This document shows, piece after piece, positions 33,843 to 42,159 of a stretch of DNA of 64,000 bases (positions are counted from its first letter, which is position 1; every line of letters starts with the position of its first letter). The DNA is from Chryseosolibacter histidinae (GTDB lineage: Bacteria > Bacteroidota > Bacteroidia > Cytophagales > Cyclobacteriaceae), in assembly GCF_018598225.1 (NCBI RefSeq), contig NZ_JAHESF010000017.1, positions 1 to 64,000 of the forward strand. The letters run 5' to 3'. The position numbers were made by a program, and so were the translations under genes. The notes beneath the pieces are model-generated. The model did no database searches, was not told the origin of the DNA, and saw nothing but the letters and a program-made list of their open reading frames with translations.

Positions 33843-33869
33843 AGCCGTGAGTTGCGAGGACTCACGGCT
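33843..33869. repeat. GTGAGCC repeat with perfect hairpin
   Basis: A perfect 10-bp stem (AGCCGTGAGT / ACTCACGGCT) with a 7-nt loop lies within a short run of GTGAGCC-like units (33828-33869), between the start of the phosphoesterase gene and the stop of the T9SS protein gene. It could end the transcript of the latter. Confidence 0.6.
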
Positions 33870-33934
33870 TACAACTGTTTTGGCTTATGAGATCCACACT
33901 GTCATCAAACACTGCACTTCCAGAAGCCCGGAGC

Positions 33935-35248
33935 TCAAGGCTCGAAGCTAATTTTCACTACTTCATTCCCTATCCTCAACAAGCCCAGGCCCTTGCTCAG
34001 GCCTGCAGTACTGAAATCAGTCTCGTGCTCTCCTTCGTGCAGCACACGTTCGGCGATGAGCTGACCCATGACAGAATAGAGCGAAAGTTTCAGGGGCGTT
34101 TGCCGTGGCGCATGCTCCTTAACCTTTACCGTGAAATGATCTTTGGCAGGAATGGGAAATACCTGCACGTCGTGGTTCTCGGGCTCATCAATCCCGGTAA
34201 CGGTGTTGTACGTGTAAGTTTCAAGATAACGTGTGGTGCTGGTGGTGCCTGCATCGTATTTATAGGTCTTCATCCAAATCACAGCGGTGGCATGATCTGT
34301 TTGCTGGAGGGCGATCGCTTCAATGCCGCCACCCTTCATCGGGGAGTTTTTGAAGTTGAAGGTGCTGACCACCGCGTTGCCGTCATACCGTACGAGGCCC
34401 GACGGCACTTCCTGGGTACCGAAGTTGAACTCGGTGGCAAACCATACTTCACCCGGGGTGAGCGGGTTGAGCACAACGCCATCGAGGTAAACGCATGCCG
34501 ACTGGATGGCCGGTGACACCGTGCCGCTCTTCACCGACAATATGCTGCTGTAATTGCAGCTTCCATAAAAGGCGCTCCCATCAGGAAGTGCCTGCACGGC
34601 ATGGCCGCAACCGCTCCAACCGGTGTCATACTCTGTCCAGCTTCCGTCAGCAGGATTGTGCCTGAATACATTTCTGCCCACGGCCACACAGTTATTAGCC
34701 ACCCACAGCCGTGACGTTGTAGCATCCCATGAAACTGAAGTGGGCTGGGTGATCTTGCCTTCGTAGTCGAGTTTTTTCCATGACTGTCCGTCGTATTGAT
34801 AAAGGCCTCTATCAGTAGCAACCCACACGAAGGCATCGGCGATCTCAATATCCATGATATCAAAGAATGAAGCGTTGGGTATGGTAACGGATTGCCATGC
34901 GGTTCCATTGAAATAGCTGAACTCAGTGCTGTGGAGCGCGGGTGCTGACCACACCTTTCCGTTACGGGCTGCGAGCTTGCCTGCGTACAATAGTCCGGGC
35001 GTAGTTCCGGCTTCATAGGTTGTCCAGTGGCCGTCTTTTGTTCTTTTGTGCAGCAGTGCTCCGGCAGCGATCCATACATCGCCGGTCACGGGGTCAGCGG
35101 TGATGTCGCGGATACTCTCTGCATTGGCTACAGGCGAGTTGGCGGCGGTGTATGTTGTCCATTCCTGCGCATGAATAAAAAGAGGCAGCATGATGCCAGC
35201 GAGAGACATCAGCAGCGTTCGTGTTTTTTGTATGGTAAAGATTTCCAT
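33935..35248 (-). CDS. T9SS type A sorting domain protein with two-component-regulator-like propeller
   Basis: The 437-residue protein has a signal peptide (MEIFTIQKTRTLLMSLAGIM to IHAQ), a beta-propeller body with repeats like DITADPVTGDVWIAAG, DIEIADAFVWVATDRGLYQY and WDATTSRLWVANNCVAVG, and a C-terminal sorting domain (VQVFPIPAKDHFTVKVKEHA...GLLRIGNEVVKISFEP). It should leave the cell through type IX secretion. The frame is open further upstream, but ATG 35248 is the only start giving a signal peptide. No partner is adjacent. Confidence 0.87.
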   Translation of the reverse strand: MEIFTIQKTRTLLMSLAGIMLPLFIHAQEWTTYTAANSPVANAESIRDITADPVTGDVWIAAGALLHKRTKDGHWTTYEAGTTPGLLYAGKLAARNGKVWSAPALHSTEFSYFNGTAWQSVTIPNASFFDIMDIEIADAFVWVATDRGLYQYDGQSWKKLDYEGKITQPTSVSWDATTSRLWVANNCVAVGRNVFRHNPADGSWTEYDTGWSGCGHAVQALPDGSAFYGSCNYSSILSVKSGTVSPAIQSACVYLDGVVLNPLTPGEVWFATEFNFGTQEVPSGLVRYDGNAVVSTFNFKNSPMKGGGIEAIALQQTDHATAVIWMKTYKYDAGTTSTTRYLETYTYNTVTGIDEPENHDVQVFPIPAKDHFTVKVKEHAPRQTPLKLSLYSVMGQLIAERVLHEGEHETDFSTAGLSKGLGLLRIGNEVVKISFEP

Positions 35249-35357
35249 GTAAAGGGTCGTTGATCTTTTATTAATATCGTTGAAGTCTATCACCACCGTT
35301 ACGAAGCAGGGGCCGGTCAGGTTACTGCACGATATCACAAATACGGGGATCACCGTA

Positions 35358-35388
35358 GGGATGAGATCCTTCAAAAGGATGTCATCCC
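35358..35388. repeat. Strong hairpin in divergent intergenic region
   Basis: GGGATGAGATCCT and AGGATGTCATCCC pair at 12 of 13 positions around a 5-nt loop, followed by TTATTA. It lies between the divergent T9SS protein and arginase-like genes. The same 263-bp gap ends with a short AGGATT-family stretch (35449-35470). Confidence 0.5.
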
Positions 35389-35511
35389 TTATTATGCGGG
35401 ACTGTCGCTCACCGAACGTCACGTCACCAGGAACAAGATTTGTGACCAAGATTAATGGATTAACAGGATGGGCAGTATAAAATCAGGAATGAGATTTTTA
35501 TACATGTTGGC

Positions 35512-36387
35512 ATGGATCGCCAGATCGTTTCAGCTCCGTCTATTCTTGGCTTGCGTCCTTCGGGTGTGGAGAGGCTGGCGGAAAGTCTGCTTTCGAACGG
35601 GCTAAAGGAGAAAATGGGCGCCACGAATCCGGTACTGGAAATTGCTACGCTCAATCATACTTACAGTCGTGAGCGGAATGCCAATCTGATGCTGAATGAA
35701 GATCAGCTTGCAGCATTTTCTGATACGATGTACGGGGAGATCGGGAAGCTATTCGATGCGCGCCGGTTTCCATTGGTGCTGGGCGGAGATTGCAGCATCA
35801 TCATTGGTATCATGGCTGCCTTAAAATCGAAAGGTACGCATGGCCTGATCTTCATGGATGCACATGCCGACTTTTATCTTCCGCATCAATCCACAACAGG
35901 TGAAGCGGCCGATATGGACCTTGCCATTGTCACTGGCAGAGGAACAGACAAGCTGACCAACCTGCACAACCTGAGACCGTACGTGAAAGATGCCCATGTT
36001 TTTCAGGTAGGCCAGCGTGATGCATCAGAAGCCCGCCACTACGGCGCACAAAGTACCCAGGATACGGAGATCAACTGTTTTGACTATGAGCTTTTCAAAC
36101 GCGACAATCTCGACGATATCACAGGCAGGATCATCTCAAAAGCCAGCAGCCATGGCGTTGACGGGTACTGGATCCACTTTGATGCGGATGTGTTGTCTGA
36201 CGATGTGAATCCCGCCGTTGATTACCAGTTGCCGGGAGGGCTTAGCTTTGAGCAATGTGAATACCTGCTGCGAAGCTTTTTACGATCGCTGGCCATTGTC
36301 GGTATGAGTGTGACGATATTCAATCCTCAGCTTGATACGACGGGAAACATTGCGAAGCGGCTTGTCAGTACATTGTCAGAACTCTGA
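35512..36387 (+). CDS. Arginase/agmatinase/formiminoglutamase family protein
   Basis: The 291-residue protein shows the ureohydrolase metal motifs: GGDCS (usual GGDHS), DAHADF and HFDADVLSDDVNPAVD. The replacement of the first-motif His by Cys removes one classical Mn ligand, although some family members carry this change. Substrate cannot be told. ATG 35512 gives the natural start (MDRQIVSAPSILGLRPSGVE). A short AGGATT repeat is 42 bp upstream and a full element follows the stop. Confidence 0.88.
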   Translation: MDRQIVSAPSILGLRPSGVERLAESLLSNGLKEKMGATNPVLEIATLNHTYSRERNANLMLNEDQLAAFSDTMYGEIGKLFDARRFPLVLGGDCSIIIGIMAALKSKGTHGLIFMDAHADFYLPHQSTTGEAADMDLAIVTGRGTDKLTNLHNLRPYVKDAHVFQVGQRDASEARHYGAQSTQDTEINCFDYELFKRDNLDDITGRIISKASSHGVDGYWIHFDADVLSDDVNPAVDYQLPGGLSFEQCEYLLRSFLRSLAIVGMSVTIFNPQLDTTGNIAKRLVSTLSEL

Positions 36388-36390
36388 TTA

Positions 36391-36555
36391 AGATGATTAT
36401 AGGATTAACAGGATTAGGTGCAAATGGATGTTGAATCTTCTAAGTAACGAACGTTAGCTTCTCTTCATCGAAGAAAAAAGTCGGATACGCCGTGCGATCT
36501 GCCAGAAGATTTATCTATGTTGCCTGCGCAATCATGGTAATCTTTTAATCCTGTA
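36391..36555. repeat. AGGATT-family element with inverted arms
   Basis: The 5' arm (36391-36419, AGATGATTATAGGATTAACA...) begins three bases after the arginase-like stop; the 3' arm (36533-36555, AATCTTTTAATCCTG) ends at the ATG of the methyltransferase. The element thus occupies the whole intergenic gap, as it does ahead of the sigma-factor gene. Confidence 0.7.
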
Positions 36556-37140
36556 ATGCTCGTGGAAGAAACAATCAATCAAGCGTTGCCCAGCGCTTAT
36601 CGCCATATTCAAGATGCAACAAAAGCGGCGGGATTTACAATGGCGTCAGATATGATGACATGCTGCCTGCTGAGAACACTGGCAGCGACAAAACCGTCAG
36701 GTAAATTTCTCGAGCTTGGTACCGGAACAGGACTATCAACGGCATGGATATTGGATGGCATGGACCGACATTCATCCTTGATATCCATTGACAACGACGA
36801 CAAGATCATCGGTATCGCTAAAAAATTCCTTGGCGACGACCAACGCCTCAACCTGATCACGACCGATGGCGGAGACTGGATCACCGACAACCGCGAACAA
36901 AAATTCGATTACATCTTCGCCGATACCTGGCATGGAAAATACCTGATGCTGGAGGAAGCGCTGCAGATGCTGAACAAAGGTGGCCTGTATATCATCGACG
37001 ATATGCTGCCACAACCCAACTGGCCCGAAGGTCATCATGAAAAGGTGGCTAATCTCATCAAATACCTTGATACACGAACCGACCTTGTGTTAACCAAACA
37101 AGTCTGGGCCACCGGTATCATCGTTGCCGTGAAACGGTAA
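36556..37140 (+). CDS. Class I SAM-dependent O-methyltransferase
   Basis: This 194-residue protein is a compact Rossmann methyltransferase: motif I FLELGTGTGLSTAWILDG, then LISIDNDDKIIGIAKKFLGD, DYIFADTWHGKYLMLEEALQ and GGLYIIDDMLPQPNW, the pattern of catechol/caffeoyl-CoA-type O-methyltransferases. The substrate is unknown. The ATG directly follows an AGGATT repeat arm, leaving no normal Shine-Dalgarno. The stop codon is within a hairpin shared with the convergent gene. Confidence 0.9.
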   Translation: MLVEETINQALPSAYRHIQDATKAAGFTMASDMMTCCLLRTLAATKPSGKFLELGTGTGLSTAWILDGMDRHSSLISIDNDDKIIGIAKKFLGDDQRLNLITTDGGDWITDNREQKFDYIFADTWHGKYLMLEEALQMLNKGGLYIIDDMLPQPNWPEGHHEKVANLIKYLDTRTDLVLTKQVWATGIIVAVKR

Positions 37141-37162
37141 TGTAAGGGCTGGGGCTTACATT
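37139..37162. terminator. Hairpin containing both stop codons of convergent genes
   Basis: AATGTAAG and CTTACATT form a perfect 8-bp stem around an 8-nt loop GGCTGGGG. The TAA stop of the methyltransferase and the stop of the convergent small gene are both in the stem or next to it; only 15 bp separate the two genes. It probably ends both transcripts. Confidence 0.55.
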
Positions 37163-37482
37163 GAATGCTTCTTCGTCATCCTTGTCCTTCGGGCATGCGT
37201 TCCTTTCCTCGCTGCATGCTTGTGACGCCTGAACACCTGGGCTTCGTTGAGGCCGGCATTGCGACGGGGTTTGTGCTTCTTTACGGCCTGCCCCGGACGT
37301 TCAGTGCTGCGCGCGTGGCTTCCTGCTTTTTTGCCGCGGCTCTCGTAACGGAAGAACGGTGACTTGCGTGGGCTTTGGACTCTGACATCGCCATCCGTAG
37401 CGGAGGTGTGCTCTGGCGCCTGGGCGTGCAGGAAGTATCCCGTAAGGAGGAATAGCGCGGCCAGTGTACAACGGATCTTCAT
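37156..37482 (-). CDS. Small, highly basic secreted protein of unknown function
   Basis: I do not recognise this 108-residue protein. It has a good signal peptide (MKIRCTLAALFLLTGYFLHAQ) and a mature part almost free of hydrophobic residues and packed with Arg, Lys and His (e.g. VKKHKPRRNAGLNEAQVFRR, HKHAARKGTHARRTRMTKKH). It may bind DNA, polyanions or the lipopolysaccharide surface; that is guesswork. ATG 37482 is preferred over the more distant in-frame start at 37530. Confidence 0.6.
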   Translation of the reverse strand: MKIRCTLAALFLLTGYFLHAQAPEHTSATDGDVRVQSPRKSPFFRYESRGKKAGSHARSTERPGQAVKKHKPRRNAGLNEAQVFRRHKHAARKGTHARRTRMTKKHSM

Positions 37483-37568
37483 GCCTTGGGTCGGATGGAT
37501 AAAAATAACACTGTGACTGTTACCAAGCAAGCTATGGAGATACCGGCTCCTTCCCTACCTTTGTCTCC

Positions 37569-37946
37569 ATGAAAGATTTTAAGAAGTACTACATCATCCC
37601 AGCGCCGCCGGAAGACGTCTACCTGGCCCTGACCAACCCGCTCACCCTGCAACTGTGGACGGGTGATAAAGCAGAAATGGAAGCCGTGCCTGATACGGAG
37701 TTTTCTTTGTGGGATGGCAGCATCGTGGGAAAGAATATCAGCTTTGAACCCGGGAAGAAGATCGTGCAGCAGTGGTATTTCGGAGAGCAGGAAGCGGCAT
37801 CGATCGTTACCATCAAGCTTCACCCCGGCCCGCACGGAACGTCTGCCGAGCTCAGGCATACGAATATCCCCGATGAAGATTACGAAGATATAGTTGAAGG
37901 ATGGAACACGATGTACTTTGGTGCGCTGCAGGAGTTTTATGAGTAG
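37569..37946 (+). CDS. SRPBCC (AHSA1-like) domain protein
   Basis: The 125-residue protein fits the START/SRPBCC fold: YYIIPAPPEDVYLALTNPLT at the N-terminus, LWDGSIVGKNISFEPGKKIV, QQWYFGE and a final helix WNTMYFGALQEFYE. The family binds hydrophobic ligands or assists Hsp90-like chaperones (Aha1 type). It is a single gene, 86 bp from the divergent small basic protein gene. Confidence 0.88.
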   Translation: MKDFKKYYIIPAPPEDVYLALTNPLTLQLWTGDKAEMEAVPDTEFSLWDGSIVGKNISFEPGKKIVQQWYFGEQEAASIVTIKLHPGPHGTSAELRHTNIPDEDYEDIVEGWNTMYFGALQEFYE

Positions 37947-38005
37947 AGTTCTGTTTGCTCGAATTTGACTATTTTCGCAGTTGAATTTACCTGAAGGTGT
38001 ATTGT

Positions 38006-39253
38006 ATGCGTGTTGCGTTCGCAATTGTTTGTTCTTTTATCAGCATTCTCACTTTTTCACAGCCGATTTTCCGGAATCCTTCATTTGAGAGTAATGAACC
38101 TCCCAGGTACGACAGGGTTCCTCCCCAATGGTTGACCAACTTACTGAATTGCGGAGGCCGGAGCACTCCTGATCTGCAGCCCGGTGAATATGGTGTTTCC
38201 TTTCCGCCGCATCACGGAAGCACATACACCGGATTGGTAGCGAGGGCTGATAACACTGCCGAGGCGGTTTTCCAGGTCCTCGATTCGCCCCTGCGGGTTG
38301 GAAGCTGTTACGCGTTCACGATACACCTTGCAAGATCTGACTACTATGATGGCTTTGTCTATATCAACCCTCTCCGGCTGGAGATCTGGGGTGGCAGCGA
38401 CGACTGCCAAAGAACCGAGCTTCTGTGGCGCTCACCTGTTATCGACAACACAACGTGGCAGCCTTACGAGGTAAAATTCACGCCATCGGCCAATCATAGT
38501 AACATTATTTTCCTTGCTACCGGTTACAACGGAAATGTGCTCATCGATGATATTGTCGGGGAAAAGATCCTGAATACAGGGTGGTCTCCTTCGGTAGCAG
38601 CGCACTCCATCTGCGAGGGAGAAACGCTGCAGCTCGATATTTATCGCGACAACGCACAAGCCTATGCGTGGAATACAGGAGAGACAACTTCCGCGATCAC
38701 TGTCTCCGCTGCCGGCTCGTATACAGCAACGGTTGATTTTGGTATGTGCGCCTTTACCTCCTCCTTCGCCGTTACGTTGAAAAAGAAACCTCAGCTTAGC
38801 GTGGGAAAGGATACCGTGCTGTATTTTGGCAACGATCACTACCAGATGATGGCCACCGGCTCACCGGCAGAAGCCAGCCTGGTGTGGAATACGGGCGAAA
38901 AAACGCAGGGCATCGTGGCACACAAAGCCGGTCAATACTGGGCATCCCTGAGCAACGAATGCGGCATCGTTACGGATACTATAAACGTCGATTTTCTCGA
39001 TCTGTTAGTGCCTAATATAGTCACGGACAACGATGACGGGAAGAACGACAAATTCCAAATAGATGGTGTCGAGCCCGGTACGTATGGGATCTCCATATAC
39101 AACCGCTGGGGCGACCTGATCTTCAGCTCCTCCTCTTACCAGAATAACTGGCCCGTCAACAACGTTGCGCCCGCGGTTTATTATTACATTTTACACAACA
39201 GGAGAAATGCCAATGCGCCCTTGCGGGGTGTGATCCATTTGATAACGAGGTGA
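38006..39253 (+). CDS. Secreted protein with gliding-motility type (T9SS type B) C-terminal domain
   Basis: The 415-residue protein has a signal peptide (MRVAFAIVCSFISILTFSQ), a carbohydrate-binding-like jelly-roll domain (about 20-190), Ig-like middle region with two WNTGE-type motifs (AYAWNTGETTSAITVSAAGS, SLVWNTGEKTQGIVAHKAGQ), and the C-terminal domain beginning VPNIVTDNDDGKNDKFQIDG with YNRWGDLIFSS, the gliding-motility associated CTD (type B) used by type IX secretion. A GTG at 37997 is an alternative start; ATG 38006 gives a cleaner signal peptide. Confidence 0.9.
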   Translation: MRVAFAIVCSFISILTFSQPIFRNPSFESNEPPRYDRVPPQWLTNLLNCGGRSTPDLQPGEYGVSFPPHHGSTYTGLVARADNTAEAVFQVLDSPLRVGSCYAFTIHLARSDYYDGFVYINPLRLEIWGGSDDCQRTELLWRSPVIDNTTWQPYEVKFTPSANHSNIIFLATGYNGNVLIDDIVGEKILNTGWSPSVAAHSICEGETLQLDIYRDNAQAYAWNTGETTSAITVSAAGSYTATVDFGMCAFTSSFAVTLKKKPQLSVGKDTVLYFGNDHYQMMATGSPAEASLVWNTGEKTQGIVAHKAGQYWASLSNECGIVTDTINVDFLDLLVPNIVTDNDDGKNDKFQIDGVEPGTYGISIYNRWGDLIFSSSSYQNNWPVNNVAPAVYYYILHNRRNANAPLRGVIHLITR

Positions 39254-39274
39254 TCCAGTCCTGTCCCTTTCGAA

Positions 39275-40543
39275 TCAAACATTCACCTGATCCTTATACA
39301 GATCATTGAAGCGCAGAATGTCGTGCTCTTCCGAGCGGAGGCGCATGGGGGTTCTGTAGAGCAATGAAGCCACGTTCAACAACAGCGCGAGGGCGTAGCC
39401 GATGTGGATCACGATGCGGTTGAGGTCTGTGACGGTGATGAATGCGTAGACATTATAAAATCCCACCAGCGTAAAGACTATCAGGCCGAGCACGGAGACC
39501 CATGCCCCGGCCCGCTGAAAGATCAGCGCCCTGATGATGGCATACATTACATAGGCGATGAAGGTGAGCGCGATGATCTGAAGCACCAGCAGCAACGGTG
39601 AGAACATAGACGACGATGCAAAAATTACCACACCGGTCAGCAATGCATTGAGCGAGACAAAAAAGTACAGCAGCACACGTTTGAACTCCTGCGGATAGAT
39701 GCTGGCAATGAACAGCGCACCGAACAGCACGATCAGCGGAATGGTGAGGTATTCGATCTTGGCCGCTACTTCCCAGCTGGCATCAATGCCGAAATCGTTA
39801 TAAAAATAGAGGTCGGAGAAAATGAACCTTACCGTATACGCCGTTGAAAGCAAGGCGAGGTACAGGAAGCTGAGGGGGCGAACGATGAAAAAGATGATGA
39901 GGCCACCCACGCTCACCACACCGAAAAAGATGATCAGGGCAATGCCACTGTTATGGAAAGCGGAAGCGATGCTGGTCAGATAGTCTGTGTCTCCGATGCG
40001 CAGGATCTCCGCGCAACCTCCCCGCGTATGCTGAAAGTTGGAGATCTGGAAAATCACCCGCAAGGTATCACCGGGATTACGCACGGTCACGGTTTGTGGA
40101 TTCCAGCGGGGGACCACTTCCTCGGCCTTTGTTCCCACTTTGCCACTGCTGCAGATCAGCTTGTTGTTCACCCAGAAAGCATAACAGTTGAACACGGCAG
40201 GCACGGCAAACGATACGCTGCGCATGTTTGCAGGCATCAGGATCTTCAAAGCGTACGTGGCATAACCGTTCTTGGGCAACCGCTCGCCGCCGATCTCCTG
40301 TTCGTTCCAGGGTACGGAGAGCTGGGCAAAGGTCTTATCCTTATTCTCTTGCAGGTCTTTAGAAATCAGGAGCTTTTTCCAATAGAATTCCCATTCGCCA
40401 TCGAGCCAGATCACGGGCTGTGCCTTGGGATCCCACTTGCGCAGGTCAAGCTGGCCCCCCTTTACGGGACCAAAATCCTGGCTCCAGGCATGCAGGCAGG
40501 CCATTGCTGTAAACAGCAAAACACCAAGAACACGGGTGATCAT
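39275..40543 (-). CDS. 7TM-DISM receptor lacking an output domain
   Basis: The 422-residue protein has a signal peptide, an extracytoplasmic 7TMR-DISMED2-like jelly-roll (about 30-190: IWLDGEWEFYWKKLLISKDL, NGYATYALKILMPANMRSV) and seven transmembrane helices (about 200-400). Proteins of this type normally carry a histidine kinase, cyclase or other output domain after the last helix; here only about 20 cytosolic residues (SEEHDILRFNDLYKDQVNV) follow. It may signal through a partner. It is 122 bp downstream of a GH29/VCBS gene pair on the same strand. Confidence 0.85.
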   Translation of the reverse strand: MITRVLGVLLFTAMACLHAWSQDFGPVKGGQLDLRKWDPKAQPVIWLDGEWEFYWKKLLISKDLQENKDKTFAQLSVPWNEQEIGGERLPKNGYATYALKILMPANMRSVSFAVPAVFNCYAFWVNNKLICSSGKVGTKAEEVVPRWNPQTVTVRNPGDTLRVIFQISNFQHTRGGCAEILRIGDTDYLTSIASAFHNSGIALIIFFGVVSVGGLIIFFIVRPLSFLYLALLSTAYTVRFIFSDLYFYNDFGIDASWEVAAKIEYLTIPLIVLFGALFIASIYPQEFKRVLLYFFVSLNALLTGVVIFASSSMFSPLLLVLQIIALTFIAYVMYAIIRALIFQRAGAWVSVLGLIVFTLVGFYNVYAFITVTDLNRIVIHIGYALALLLNVASLLYRTPMRLRSEEHDILRFNDLYKDQVNV

Positions 40544-40639
40544 CGGACAAATTCAGCTAATTGGGTGGGCTAAGATAACGCTCTTTTGGCCGCATCTCCA
40601 ATGTGATGTAAGAAAGACAGTCGAAAAGAAGCCAATTGT

Positions 40640-40668
40640 TTCCCCTACTTACTCCTTACTACTTTTTA
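40640..40668 (-). repeat. GTAAGGA heptamer tail after fucosidase stop
   Basis: On the minus strand, within ten bases after the TAA stop of the GH29 gene, a short GTAGTAAGGAGTAAGTAGG tract occurs. It has the same sense orientation relative to its gene as the five other GTAAGGA tails in this window. Confidence 0.65.
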
Positions 40669-42114
40669 AAAAACAGCAACATTAGAGATCAACGGGCATG
40701 CTTTCGATGCGGTGATGGTGACCTTCACTCTGTCCGTTTCCACGGGATCGAGCTTGAGGATGCGTTTGTAACCGATGGTAGTGCCTTCGGCCACCTGCTG
40801 CCATGCGTTGTTCTTCCATACCTCAATGGTAAAACCTTTCACACGCTGTCCCAGCTTGATATATTCCTGCAGCGTGATATACTTCACCTGTACTGCTTTG
40901 CCGAGGTTGATCTCAAGGCTTGCTGAAGTTACGTCATCGTCTGTGGCCCAGTAGGTTTCTTTGTCGCCATCGGTGGCTTTTGACGGAGCGTAAACTTCCG
41001 CCTTTCCGCGGTAGTTGCTCGCCGAGGTCATGGCGCCGGTGGCAAGGTTGGTACCAAAAGCTTCGTCGAGCATCTTGCGCCATCCCTGCAGCGCATTCAC
41101 ATCATTTTCATGGATGAGGCCGCGACGGTCAGGCGGTACGTTGAGCAGCAGCGTGGAGCCACGGCCCACTGACGTGAGGTAGATGTCGAAAAGCTTTTCA
41201 GGCGACTTCACCAGCGTATCTTCTTTTGCGTGATAGAACCACCCCGGACGGATAGACACATCCACTTCGGCAGGGATCCACGCGGTGCCCATTTCCGAGC
41301 CGGAGCCCAACAGCTCTTCGATGCCACCTTTTCCGGCATAGAGCGTATCGGGTGTGATGTTGTTCCAGTTCGTTTTGCCGGCAATGCCACGTTCGTTGCC
41401 AACCCAGCGCACACCAGGACCGGCATCGCTGAAGAAGATCACACCGGGCTCAAACTTACGCACCATGTCGAGTGTTGTGGGCCAGTCGTAATATTTGCTG
41501 CCATCGATGCGGCGTTTCTCATTCGTGCCGCCATAGTAGCCGTCACCACCATTGGCACCATCGAACCACATTTCGAAGATCGGGCCATAGGCTGTGAACA
41601 ATTCTTTAAGCTGGTTGCGATAATATTCCACGTAGGCCGGCTTACCATATTCGGCGTGGTTGCGGTCCCACGGAGAAACATAGATACCAAACTTCAGTCC
41701 GTGCTTTTTGCAGGCGTCAGCCACCTCGCGTACGATATCACCTTTGCCGTTCTTGTAAGGACTGTTCTTCACCGAGCGCTCCGTGTATTGCGAAGGCCAG
41801 AGACAAAAGCCGTCGTGATGTTTGGTGGTGAGGATCACACCTTTGAAACCAGCGTCCTTGAGCGTTGAGACCCACTGGTCTACGTTGATGGCCGTGGGGT
41901 TGAACAGCTTCGGATCTTCGTCGCCGTAGCCCCACTCCTTATCGGTGAAGGTGTTGATGGTGAAATGGATAAAGGCGTTCATCTCCATTTCGTGGTAGGC
42001 CAGCTGCTCAGGGCTGGGCACGGGCAACACGGGGGCCGGCACCGTAACGTCAGCCTGGCGACACGACGCGATCAACAACAGAACAGTGAACAGGAACAGC
42101 GAGCTGTATTTCAT
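40666..42114 (-). CDS. Alpha-L-fucosidase, GH29, lipoprotein
   Basis: The 482-residue enzyme is a predicted lipoprotein (lipobox LIASC, Cys18). GH29 features are AFIHFTINTFTDKEWGYGDE, LTTKHHDGFCLWPSQ, GIYVSPWDRNHAEYG and the nucleophile motif EMWFDGANGG (Asp185). A C-terminal F5/8-type C-like domain (about 345-480: ATDGDKETYWATDDDVTSAS) probably binds glycan. It shares only general similarity with the fucosidase at 7778-9199. It lies 45 bp downstream of the large VCBS/ASPIC lipoprotein, so co-transcription is likely. Confidence 0.93.
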   Translation of the reverse strand: MKYSSLFLFTVLLLIASCRQADVTVPAPVLPVPSPEQLAYHEMEMNAFIHFTINTFTDKEWGYGDEDPKLFNPTAINVDQWVSTLKDAGFKGVILTTKHHDGFCLWPSQYTERSVKNSPYKNGKGDIVREVADACKKHGLKFGIYVSPWDRNHAEYGKPAYVEYYRNQLKELFTAYGPIFEMWFDGANGGDGYYGGTNEKRRIDGSKYYDWPTTLDMVRKFEPGVIFFSDAGPGVRWVGNERGIAGKTNWNNITPDTLYAGKGGIEELLGSGSEMGTAWIPAEVDVSIRPGWFYHAKEDTLVKSPEKLFDIYLTSVGRGSTLLLNVPPDRRGLIHENDVNALQGWRKMLDEAFGTNLATGAMTSASNYRGKAEVYAPSKATDGDKETYWATDDDVTSASLEINLGKAVQVKYITLQEYIKLGQRVKGFTIEVWKNNAWQQVAEGTTIGYKRILKLDPVETDRVKVTITASKACPLISNVAVF

Positions 42115-42159
42115 TTTTCAGAACGGGTTTAAAATGTAATTTTTATCGGATGATCAAAC

